A stretch of DNA of 64,000 nt from positions 30,407 through 94,406 of the forward strand of contig NZ_AQUZ01000036.1 in assembly GCF_000372465.1 (NCBI RefSeq), read 5' to 3'. Positions 57,370 through 64,000 of the stretch are shown piece after piece (within the stretch, counting starts at the first letter, position 1; every line of letters begins with the position of its first letter). Made by a program: the position numbers and the translations under genes. A model generated the notes under the pieces. It was not told where the DNA came from and ran no database searches. It was given only the letters and a program-made list of their open reading frames with translations. Source of the DNA: Kribbella catacumbae DSM 19601. GTDB taxonomy: Bacteria > Actinomycetota > Actinomycetes > Propionibacteriales > Kribbellaceae.

Positions 57370-57924
57370 ATGACCATCGCGCCTTCGCTTTGCTCGCCCC
57401 TAGCGCTCGCCGATGCAGAACCCACTCACGCCGCCGAACCCTGGGAAAGCGACGTGATCACCGCGTACGGCCTGCTGCGTGAAGCAGCAGCCGAACTCGA
57501 TCACCTGATGCGCCATTCCCTCAAGCGCAGTGGTCTGCAAATGGCAATGTTCGAACTGTTGCTGCGGCTTGCCCGCAGTCACGGGGAGAAGCAGCGTCTC
57601 ACCTCACTCGCCCGGGAGCTGACCGTCACCACCGGCGGCATCACCCGGCTGGTCGACCGCGCCGAGAATCTCGGTCTGGTACGCCGGGAGCCCTGTCCCG
57701 ACGATGCCCGCGGCTCGTTCGCAGTCCTCACGGAGGAGGGCAAGCGGCGGCTACGTGAAGCGCTGCCGGACCACCTCCTGGAGATCGACAGCCTGTGGAT
57801 GTCTCAGCTGGCGGACGAGCAAGAGCTCGTCCTCGGCAAGCTCCGTCGCGTTCGCGACAATGCCCGTCGCTGGCCCAACGGCCGGCCTAACCTCGGCCCG
57901 ATCAGCTCGGCCGACCGGATCTGA
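57370..57924 (+). CDS. MarR-family transcriptional regulator
   Basis: A 184-residue winged-helix regulator. Dimerisation helices flank the DNA-binding core LTSLARELTVTTGGITRLVD, then RAENLGLVRREPCPDDARGS (wing) and FAVLTEEGKRRLREALPDHL. It should respond to small phenolic or drug-like ligands. A symmetrical repeat upstream suggests autoregulation. The membrane molybdopterin oxidoreductase gene follows on the same strand after 78 bases and is a candidate target. Confidence 0.9.
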   Translation: MTIAPSLCSPLALADAEPTHAAEPWESDVITAYGLLREAAAELDHLMRHSLKRSGLQMAMFELLLRLARSHGEKQRLTSLARELTVTTGGITRLVDRAENLGLVRREPCPDDARGSFAVLTEEGKRRLREALPDHLLEIDSLWMSQLADEQELVLGKLRRVRDNARRWPNGRPNLGPISSADRI

Positions 57925-58002
57925 CCAGCAATCGCATTACCCGCTACTAACGGATGCGGCGTCTGGCTGGTGTCAGGCGCCGCGCCGAGCGATCGTTGAG
58001 CC

Positions 58003-59574
58003 GTGAACCAACCTCTGGCCCAGCCAGGCGAGCTCAGCGACCCCGGTAGCAGCACGCCAGCGCGCCCCGGCCGGAGCGGACTCCTGCTCAGGTCCGCAGC
58101 GGGCGGAGTACTCGCCGCCCTCGCCGGACTGGCTGCCGGCTCGGTAGCAGCCGCACTGCTCGGCACTCGCCAGACGCCCGTCGTGGCGATCGGTTCGGCT
58201 TTCATCGACCAGGTCCCGCCGTGGCTGAAGGACCTCGCGATCTCCCTCTTCGGGACGCACGACAAGACCGCTCTCAAGACCGGCATCCTCCTCGTTCTGC
58301 TCGCGCTCGCCGCGCTCGGCGGCGTTCTCGCCGTACTGCGCTACTGGGCCGGCGCGGCTGTCGTCATCCTCCTCGCGGGCCTTGCCGTGCTCGCGGCGGC
58401 CACTCGTCCCGACGCCGGCCAGACCGGGTTCATCCCGTCCTTCGTCGCCGGGATCACCGCCCTGCTCCTCCTCCGGCTGTTCGCCACCAGGCTGTCCGGG
58501 CTGGTCACCAACCCCGACGACGGAGTCAGCCGGCGCGGCTTCCTGCAGCTCTCGGCGGGTGTAGCCCTGGGGACCGTCGCAGTGGGCGCACTGGGCCGAG
58601 TCGTCGGCGGACGCCGCTCTGCGGTCAGTGACGCCCGAGCTGCTCTCCAGTTGCCGTTGCCGCCGAGTCTCGACCCGCCTGCCGGAGTACAGGCTGATGG
58701 GGCGACTCCTTGGGCGACTCCCAATGACGACTTCTACCGGATCGACACGGCGTTGTCCGTGCCGCTGATCCTGCCGGGCGGCTGGAAGCTGCGGATCCAC
58801 GGCATGGTCGACCGCGAACTCGAGCTGAGCTTCGACGACCTGCTGAAGCGCAAGGTCATCCACAAGTGGGTCACGTTGGCGTGTGTCAGCAACGAGGTCG
58901 GCGGCGACCTGATCGGCAACGCGCTCTGGTCCGGCGTCCTGCTGAAGGACCTGCTGGCCGACGCGGGACCGGCCGCCGACGCCGATGCGATCAAATCGAC
59001 GTCGAAGGACGGCTTCACCGCCGGTACGCCGCTGAGCACGCTGACCGACGATCGCGAGTCGATGCTCGCGTTCGCGATGAACGGGCAGCCATTACCGGTG
59101 GAACACGGGTTCCCGGTGCGGATCGTCGTACCGGGTCTGTATGGCTATGTGTCGGCGACGAAGTGGCTGACCGACATCGAGGTGACCCGGTTCGACCAGT
59201 TCGAGGCGTACTGGACTCCGCGCGGTTGGTCGGAGCGCGGGCCGATCAAGTTGTCGTCGCGGATCGACGTACCGCGGTCGAAGGCGTCGACTGGTCAGGT
59301 GACGGTGGCCGGCGTCGCGTGGGACCAGCATGTCGGCATCTCGAAGGTCGAGGTCCGCGTCGATGGTGGCCCATGGCAACAAGCTGAGCTGGCGACCGAC
59401 GCCTCGATCGACACTTGGCGGCAATGGCACTGGAGCTGGGATGCGCCGCGTGGCAACCATGTTCTGCAGGTTCGCGCGTTCGATGCCAAGGGCAACCCTC
59501 AGATCGAGTCGCAGGCACCGCCGGCACCGGACGGCTCGACCGGCCTGCACAGCGTCGACGTCAAGGTCGGCTAG
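58003..59574 (+). CDS. Membrane-anchored molybdopterin-dependent oxidoreductase (sulfite-oxidase fold)
   Basis: A 523-residue protein. Four to five helices occupy residues 25-175. SRRGFLQLSAGVALG, an internal twin-Arg-like segment, precedes the extracytoplasmic domain. The sulfite-oxidase domain (about 215-400) has the Mo-cofactor region WVTLACVSNEVGGDLIGNAL, whose Cys is the Mo ligand, and FPVRIVVPGLYGYVSATKWL. A C-terminal Mo-co dimerisation, Ig-like domain follows (VTVAGVAWDQHVGISKVEVR). Substrate is unknown; sulfite or sulfoxides are typical for the fold. Starts at a GTG. Confidence 0.9.
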   Translation: MNQPLAQPGELSDPGSSTPARPGRSGLLLRSAAGGVLAALAGLAAGSVAAALLGTRQTPVVAIGSAFIDQVPPWLKDLAISLFGTHDKTALKTGILLVLLALAALGGVLAVLRYWAGAAVVILLAGLAVLAAATRPDAGQTGFIPSFVAGITALLLLRLFATRLSGLVTNPDDGVSRRGFLQLSAGVALGTVAVGALGRVVGGRRSAVSDARAALQLPLPPSLDPPAGVQADGATPWATPNDDFYRIDTALSVPLILPGGWKLRIHGMVDRELELSFDDLLKRKVIHKWVTLACVSNEVGGDLIGNALWSGVLLKDLLADAGPAADADAIKSTSKDGFTAGTPLSTLTDDRESMLAFAMNGQPLPVEHGFPVRIVVPGLYGYVSATKWLTDIEVTRFDQFEAYWTPRGWSERGPIKLSSRIDVPRSKASTGQVTVAGVAWDQHVGISKVEVRVDGGPWQQAELATDASIDTWRQWHWSWDAPRGNHVLQVRAFDAKGNPQIESQAPPAPDGSTGLHSVDVKVG

Positions 59575-59803
59575 GGCGGTCCTGAAGTACCGCCCAGACG
59601 ACGGTGCGACTGCCGTTCGCGGTGGCCAATCCCCAGGTGGCGGCGAGCCCCGACACGATGCGCCGGCTCAGCGGCTCGAACGACCCCTTGGTCCGAAAGG
59701 GGCGAGCCAGCTCGCTGGTCGTCGACACAGTCAACAGCAGTACATCGTGCCCAGCCCTGTGCGGGCCACCCCCAACCATGGGAGAACCTCCCCCCAAGGT
59801 CAC
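59561..59803 (-). pseudogene. Histidine-kinase-like ATPase (anti-sigma type) C-terminal fragment
   Basis: On the minus strand DVLLLTVSTTSELARPFRT leads into SRRIVSGLAATWGLATANGS and RTVVWAVLQ. This resembles the final strands of RsbW-like ATP-binding proteins (G-L-x-I-V-x-A-L-A-x-x-W-G ... T-V-W). The GRGL glycine loop is degraded and the N-terminal ATP-binding part is absent, its place being taken by the TetR gene end. A weak assignment from pattern only. Confidence 0.4.
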
Positions 59804-59815
59804 CTGGCCTAGACG

Positions 59816-60427
59816 CTACACCTGTCTGCGACTGACAGCGTTCAGAACCATCGGGAGAAAGGTGCGCTCGAGCGACCCGGCCGGCACGGCCGCAGGCTCG
59901 AGCAGGGTTTGGGATCGGGCGCCTTCGTGCAGAGCGATCACCAGCCGCACGAACTGCTCCGGCGGGACGCTCAGCTGGAGATCGCCGGCCGCGGTGATCT
60001 CCTCCACGAGCCGGGTCAGCTGGTCGCGGAACATCCCGCGCTGCCGATTGAGCGCCTCCGCGGCCTCAGGACTTCGCAGCGCGTGCAGCGTGAACTCGGT
60101 GGAGATGAGGTGCCACTGCCGCTGGTCCAGCGCTGCTTCGTCAAGCAGGCCCAGCACTGCGTCCAGCAGGGTCCCTGGCTGATTCGCAAGGTCCGGCAGC
60201 AGCGCGCCGATCTGCTCCAGCAGGCGATCCGTGGTCGCCTGGAACAGGGCGAGCACGAGCTCGTCCTTGGAACCGAAGTTCGAGTAGAACGCGCCGCGGG
60301 TGAACCCGGCCCGGTCGCAGATGTCCTCCACCGAGGCGCCGTGGAAGCCACGCTCGGCGAACACTTCGAGGGCACCTTCGAGCAGCCGGGCCCGGGTGGC
60401 GGAGCGACGTCGCTTGGGTGGTTCCAT
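59816..60427 (-). CDS. TetR-family transcriptional regulator
   Basis: A 203-residue TetR repressor. Its helix-turn-helix is in LLEGALEVFAERGFHGASVE followed by DICDRAGFTRGAFYSNFGSK. The variable ligand domain (FTLHALRSPEAAEALNRQRG, VIALHEGARSQTLL) follows. The ATG at 60427 gives MEPPKRRRSATRARLLEGAL. It is divergent from the pseudo-ATPase/YhgE-Pip genes. Two ATAC-N6-GTAT palindromes fill the 58-base gap, so it very likely represses itself and that operon. Confidence 0.92.
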   Translation of the reverse strand: MEPPKRRRSATRARLLEGALEVFAERGFHGASVEDICDRAGFTRGAFYSNFGSKDELVLALFQATTDRLLEQIGALLPDLANQPGTLLDAVLGLLDEAALDQRQWHLISTEFTLHALRSPEAAEALNRQRGMFRDQLTRLVEEITAAGDLQLSVPPEQFVRLVIALHEGARSQTLLEPAAVPAGSLERTFLPMVLNAVSRRQV

Positions 60428-60436
60428 GACAGTAGG

Positions 60437-60468
60437 ATACAGTTCTGTATTGAATACACAACCGTATT
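60437..60468. promoter_or_regulatory. Two TetR-type operators
   Basis: ATACAGTTCTGTAT (60437-60450, perfect 6+2+6) and AATACACAACCGTATT (60453-60468, 5-bp arms) both fit ATAC-N6-GTAT. Their centres are 17 bases apart. They lie between TetR and the divergent operon. Confidence 0.75.
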
Positions 60469-60485
60469 GAACGAGGTTTCTCACG

Positions 60486-61232
60486 ATGGAGCTCAAAGCT
60501 CACGCGATCAGCGTGCGGGGTCCGCACGCGCCGATGCTGCATGCGACATCGGTCAGCGTCAGCGACCATCAGTTGGTCCTGCTGGCGGGGTACCCCGGGT
60601 CCGGTCACGTGGCAGCCTCCCTCGGGCTCTCTGGGCGACTGAAGCCGGACGGTGGCGATGTGCGGCTGGACGGCGAGACCTCCGGCCGCGTATTGCGTCG
60701 CCGGGTTGCTGTAGTCGATACACCGGGGATCACCGAGCCTGACGACGCACTGCCGGTGCAGACGGTCGTCGGCGAGGAGTTGGCGATCGCTGGCCACAAG
60801 GCTGGGCGCAAGGCAGTACAGGAGTGGCTGGGTGAGCACGACTGGGCCGGGTATGCCGAAAGGCGGTTCGAGCACCTGCCGGTCGCAGTACGGACCAAGC
60901 TGCTTGCGGAGCTCACAGTGGCTCGGCCGGACGTCAAGGTGGTGATCCTGACGATGCCGGACCGGCTCGGTGGGGATCCGCACGAGTGGTACGAGCTGGG
61001 TCGCGACCTGGCGTCCCGGGGGTACGGCGTGATCATCACCTGTGCGGAGGCGTCTGCGCGGTTGCTCGGCGTCGAGGCGGCTCAGCTGGGATCGGTGAGT
61101 CCGCCCGATCCCGTCCAGGTGGAACCCGTCGCGCCGGTCGCGCCCGTAGTACCGATCGAAGACGCCGAGGCCGAGGACGTCGCAGTACCGGTCGAAGACG
61201 AAGAGCCCGCGGAAGCGAAGGACAAGGCATGA
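60486..61232 (+). CDS. Degenerate ABC ATPase-like protein (pseudo-ATPase) linked to YhgE/Pip
   Basis: A 248-residue protein with the outline of an ABC ATPase but not its catalytic residues. Walker A reads AGYPGSGHVAASLGL, with no GKS/T. The signature position reads LPVAVRTKLLAEL. Walker B reads VVILTMPDRLGG, without the Asp-Glu pair. The C-terminus is a Pro/Glu/Val-rich tail. The next gene starts inside its stop (ATGA). Similar proteins commonly precede YhgE/Pip genes in actinobacteria. A regulatory or scaffold role is more likely than ATP hydrolysis. Confidence 0.75.
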   Translation: MELKAHAISVRGPHAPMLHATSVSVSDHQLVLLAGYPGSGHVAASLGLSGRLKPDGGDVRLDGETSGRVLRRRVAVVDTPGITEPDDALPVQTVVGEELAIAGHKAGRKAVQEWLGEHDWAGYAERRFEHLPVAVRTKLLAELTVARPDVKVVILTMPDRLGGDPHEWYELGRDLASRGYGVIITCAEASARLLGVEAAQLGSVSPPDPVQVEPVAPVAPVVPIEDAEAEDVAVPVEDEEPAEAKDKA

Positions 61233-63292
61233 CCGCGATCCGGATGGCGCTGAGCGAGTTGCGGCGGCTGACCGCTGGGCGATTGCCCAAGCTGGCCATT
61301 GTCGCGCTGCTCTGCGTCCCGATGCTGTACGGCGGCCTCTACCTCTACGCCAACCACGACCCGTACGGCCGGCTCAACCAGGTCCCGACCGCAGTGGTCG
61401 TCGAAGACGCCGGTACTACGTTGTCCACCGGCGAGAAGTTGTCGGTCGGCCCGCAGGTCGCCGATGAGCTGGTGAACTCGAAGAGCTTCGACTGGCACCG
61501 GGTGAACCGCGCCGACGCGCTGGCGGGGGTGGGGAACGGGAAGTACGAGTTCGCGCTGGTACTGCCGAAGACGTTCTCGGCGGATCTCGCGTCGAGTGCC
61601 GAGTTCGAGCCGCGGCAGGCGAATCTCGAACTGCTGACCAACGACGCCAACAACTACCTCGCCCACACGATGGCGAACCAGGTCGTCGCGCAGGTGACCA
61701 AGTCGGTCGCCGCGCAGGTCAGCGAGACCGCGGCGAGCAAGCTGCTGGCCGGGTTCAGCACGATCCACGGCCAGATCACCAAGGCGGCGGCCGGTGCCGG
61801 ACAGCTGCAGAGCGGGCTCACCTCGGCCAGTACCGGTGTCGGCAAGCTCCAGACCGGCGCAGGTCAGCTGAACACCGCACAGCAGCAGCTGGCTGCAGGC
61901 GCGACCAAGCTGAACACCGGACTTACCCAAGCCTCAAAGGGCGCCGGCGATCTCGCGACCGGTGCGAGCCAGCTGAACTCCGGCCTGACAACGCTGAAGA
62001 ACAAGACCGCTACCTTGCCGGCCGACACCCGGAAGCTTGCCAACGGCGCCGATCAAGTTGCTGATGGCAACGAGAAGGTCGCCGGCGTCGGCCAGCAGGT
62101 CGCGACGGCGTCGAGCACGCTGGTGAAGGATCTGACCACCTTCGACGCCGGTCTCGCCGCCCGCCTCAAAGCGCGCGGCTTCACCCAGACGCAGATCAAC
62201 CAGGTTGCCGCCGAGACCGCGAAGCTGCGGGGACCGGTCGTTGCCGCGAACACCAAGATCCAGACAACCTCGAAGCAGCTCACCCAGCTCGCGACCGGCG
62301 CCCGGCAGGTGGCGACCGGCGCCGAGACGCTCGCCAATGCGACCCCGGCGCTCACCTCCGGCGTCCGGAGCGCCTCAACCGGCGCAGGCCAGCTCAGCAC
62401 CGGCGCGACTCAGCTGAAGACCGGTATCGGCACACTGCAGTCCGGCGCCTCGCAGCTCGCGTCCGGTGAGCAGCAGGCGGTCACTGGTCAAGGGCAGTTA
62501 CTCACTGGCGTGAACAGCCTCGCGACGGGTGTCGGCAAGCTCAAGACCGGCGCGACCGACCTGTACACGGCACTGACCAACGGCGCCAAGCAGATCCCAG
62601 ACCCGTCACCCGAAGCACGCAAGGCAGTCGCGGAGACTCTCGGCGCCCCGGTCGGCCTGAAGAACTCCTCGCAGGCAACGGCCGACAGCTACGGCGCCGG
62701 ACTCGCTCCGTTCTTCCTCAGCCTCGCCTGCTTGATCGGTGCGTACGTCCTGTTCCTCCTGGTGCGACCACTGTCGCCGCGCGCCCTCGCCGGCCTGCAG
62801 GCGCCGATCCGGGTCGCCCTCGGCGGTTGGTTGCCGCCGGCAATCTTCGGCGCGCTCCAGGCCGCGCTGGTCTTCACCGCCGTCATCTTCGGACTAGGCA
62901 TCGACACAGCCCACCCATGGCTGACCGTCGGCTACCTGATGTTCACCTCACTGACCTTCGTCGCGATCCTGCATGCTCTGTCGGCCTGGCTTGGTGCCGT
63001 AGGCAAGTTCCTCGGCCTGGTCCTGATGGTGATCCAACTGGTCAGCGCGGGCGGCACGTTCCCCTGGCAGACGATCCCCGCCCCGCTCTACTTCTTCCAC
63101 CACGTACTCCCCATGAGCTACGCCATCGACGGCGTCCGCCACCTCATGTACGGCGGCCCCGGCAACAGCATCCCCAAAGACCTGTTGGTCCTGACAGCCT
63201 GGCTCCTAGCCGGCCTAGCCGCCTCCTCCCTAGCCGCCCACAAACAACGAGTCTGGCCCGCCAAAAAGCTCCAGCCGGAACTCGCCATCTAA
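61229..63292 (+). CDS. YhgE/Pip-domain membrane protein (ABC-2-like)
   Basis: A 687-residue membrane protein. One N-terminal helix (LAIVALLCVPMLYGGLYLYA) is followed by the YhgE/Pip domain NHDPYGRLNQVPTAVVVED. A long extracytoplasmic helical region (about 170-480) is built from repeats like GAGQLQSGLTSASTGVGKLQ, with a Gly every six or seven residues. Five or six C-terminal helices end the protein (FLSLACLIGAYVLFLLV, WLGAVGKFLGLVLMVIQLVS). The family relates to phage-infection proteins and ESX/lipid export permeases. It is coupled to a pseudo-ATPase and sits under TetR control. Cargo unknown. Confidence 0.88.
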   Translation: MTAIRMALSELRRLTAGRLPKLAIVALLCVPMLYGGLYLYANHDPYGRLNQVPTAVVVEDAGTTLSTGEKLSVGPQVADELVNSKSFDWHRVNRADALAGVGNGKYEFALVLPKTFSADLASSAEFEPRQANLELLTNDANNYLAHTMANQVVAQVTKSVAAQVSETAASKLLAGFSTIHGQITKAAAGAGQLQSGLTSASTGVGKLQTGAGQLNTAQQQLAAGATKLNTGLTQASKGAGDLATGASQLNSGLTTLKNKTATLPADTRKLANGADQVADGNEKVAGVGQQVATASSTLVKDLTTFDAGLAARLKARGFTQTQINQVAAETAKLRGPVVAANTKIQTTSKQLTQLATGARQVATGAETLANATPALTSGVRSASTGAGQLSTGATQLKTGIGTLQSGASQLASGEQQAVTGQGQLLTGVNSLATGVGKLKTGATDLYTALTNGAKQIPDPSPEARKAVAETLGAPVGLKNSSQATADSYGAGLAPFFLSLACLIGAYVLFLLVRPLSPRALAGLQAPIRVALGGWLPPAIFGALQAALVFTAVIFGLGIDTAHPWLTVGYLMFTSLTFVAILHALSAWLGAVGKFLGLVLMVIQLVSAGGTFPWQTIPAPLYFFHHVLPMSYAIDGVRHLMYGGPGNSIPKDLLVLTAWLLAGLAASSLAAHKQRVWPAKKLQPELAI

Positions 63293-63435
63293 GGGTGATG
63301 GGGTTTCTTCCCACGCGGGCTCCTGCGTCGCCCGCTCCCGCCCACTCAAGGTCCGCCGCTCCGTCGCGGCTCGCGGTGGCTGAGGCGGGTGGACTACCTC
63401 GGCCTGGCAGGCGCTGAGGTAGCGCACAGGCTGGA

Positions 63436-63537
63436 TCAACTCGCTCGCTCAACGCTCACCCAAGCCAGTCGATCGGCCAGCGTCGACTTCCCCGTTCCAG
63501 GAGACCCGGTCACCACAATCGGCCGGCACTCGTTCAC
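63436..63537 (-). pseudogene. P-loop NTPase N-terminal fragment
   Basis: A 33-residue minus-strand frame reads CRPIVVTGSPGTGKSTLADR then LAWVSVERAS and a stop. GSPGTGKST is a perfect Walker A loop at the usual distance from a start (GTG at 63537). All downstream ATPase sequence is missing. It is probably the stub of an adenylate-kinase-like or AAA protein. Confidence 0.6.
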
Positions 63538-63539
63538 CC

Positions 63540-63790
63540 ACGCTCAGCTGGGACTTGGAGACGGCGTCTCCGGCCATGTGCTGATGATCCACGTAGCTCC
63601 GATCGGGCGACTCGACGCGCAAGCCTCCGAGAGTCGATCACAGCAGCGGCACGGTTATTCGAGCGTTGGTACCCCGATGAGCCGGTGGCGGCGTTCGTCT
63701 GCACTTCGTGGCTCCTCAACCCGCAACTGGCCGAATACCACAGAAGACCCTCCAACGCGCCCTCGTTACCCACCTGCACGCAGTGTCCGT
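63540..63790 (+). pseudogene. Acyltransferase-domain (DUF5596-like) remnant with frameshift
   Basis: One frame gives QLGLGDGVSGHVLMIHVAPI and GRLDAQASE. After a one-base shift near 63630 it continues SITAAARLFERWYPDEPVAA then FVCTSWLLNPQLAEYHRRPS. The FVCTSWLLNPQLAEY block is typical of an actinobacterial GNAT-like acyltransferase family. Both ends of the protein are missing. The family name is from memory. Confidence 0.55.
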
Positions 63791-63797
63791 GGGGTTG

Positions 63798-64000
63798 TCA
63801 GGCCCTGTCGGCCCAGGGGTCGAAGGCGGCTGCCTCTTCGGCGGTGATCCAAGGAACGCCGCCGGTGGGCCGTGAGCTGCAGGTGTCGATGTCCGTCGCC
63901 GCGGGGTGTGCGGGGGCGGTGGTGCTGGGTGGGGTGGGTTTTCGGGTACTGCGGGGTGGTGGGTCGGCCCAGGTGGGGCGGGTGACGTGGACCTGGTTGT
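63798..64000 (-). CDS. Hypothetical protein, C-terminal part (runs off the window)
   Basis: The frame is open from the right window edge for 66 residues to a TGA. It is Pro/Thr-rich (PPSTTAPAHPAA), then GGVPWITAEEAAAFDPWADR and Ala before the stop. The tail looks like a genuine protein end, but no family is recognisable from this portion. Confidence 0.45.
   Translation of the reverse strand, partial: NQVHVTRPTWADPPPRSTRKPTPPSTTAPAHPAATDIDTCSSRPTGGVPWITAEEAAAFDPWADRA

Larger units (their letters stand above)
63293..64000. other. Terminal stretch of gene fragments
   Basis: No intact gene follows the YhgE/Pip gene. The first 140 bases show nothing. The rest holds a P-loop fragment, a frameshifted acyltransferase remnant and the end of a gene running off the window, each listed separately. 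Confidence 0.6.

Overview
The window is high-GC actinobacterial DNA. GTG starts are common, purine-rich ribosome binding sites precede many starts, and there are actinobacterial family markers: DUF3152, a deazaflavin (F420) type nitroreductase, an F420-type NADP oxidoreductase, CbrC, ECF sigma factors, and a sulfur-operon leader peptide. The gene mix suggests Propionibacteriales, most likely Kribbella or a close relative; that placement is inference, not a database result. I saw no rRNA, tRNA, CRISPR array, intact insertion sequence or prophage. The DNA reads as ordinary chromosome with many short operons and a noticeable number of decayed genes.

Layout. 0-1.7 kb: the 3' end of an F420-type oxidoreductase, a headless alcohol dehydrogenase remnant behind a perfect inverted repeat, and a repeat-filled gap. 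1.7-4.5 kb: a large two-domain glycosyltransferase. 4.7-9.4 kb: a complete sulfonate-type operon on the minus strand (leader peptide, flavin reductase, SsuA-, SsuC- and SsuB-like transporter, FMN monooxygenase). 9.5-10.6 kb: sigma factor plus Ogt. 10.6-16.2 kb: methyltransferase, flavodoxin, an NCS1 permease under a TPP riboswitch, a hydrolase, and two envelope proteins.

16.4-20.6 kb: a HipA-like kinase with its DUF3037 partner, a P-loop ATPase, and a small RelA/SpoT-type alarmone synthetase. The last two face apart over an unusual CTAG-rich region. This block is my best candidate for an undescribed growth-control or defence-like system. 20.6-33 kb: ArsR regulator and MFS pump, a heterodimeric ABC exporter with one degenerate ATP site, an S9 peptidase, an LD-carboxypeptidase, and a giant secreted glycosidase/phosphoesterase fusion.

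33-45.4 kb: rhodanese, Fpg/Nei glycosylase, CbrC, a 47-residue protein, methyltransferase, a secreted propeller-like protein, and an ECF sigma factor whose 5' end abuts a SodC remnant. Then come an SRPBCC protein, a GlxA-type regulator, a drug-type ABC exporter with its PadR repressor, GNAT, and adenosine deaminase. 45.4-54.9 kb: truncated DUF1016 pieces, DUF899, deazaflavin nitroreductase, Aat, an HTH-methyltransferase fusion, EcsC, VOC, HMG-CoA lyase, decayed GNAT and XRE genes, and an 800-bp repeat-rich gap. 55-64 kb: an orphan two-gene type IV secretion-like pair, MarR, a membrane molybdopterin oxidoreductase, TetR with a pseudo-ATPase/YhgE-Pip pair, and a graveyard of fragments before the window ends inside another gene.

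Several promoters carry visible palindromes next to one-component regulators (PadR, TetR, MarR) or upstream of enzymes with no local regulator. Two operons show cis-RNA control: the TPP riboswitch and the sulfur leader peptide. All family assignments come from motif reading, without searches.
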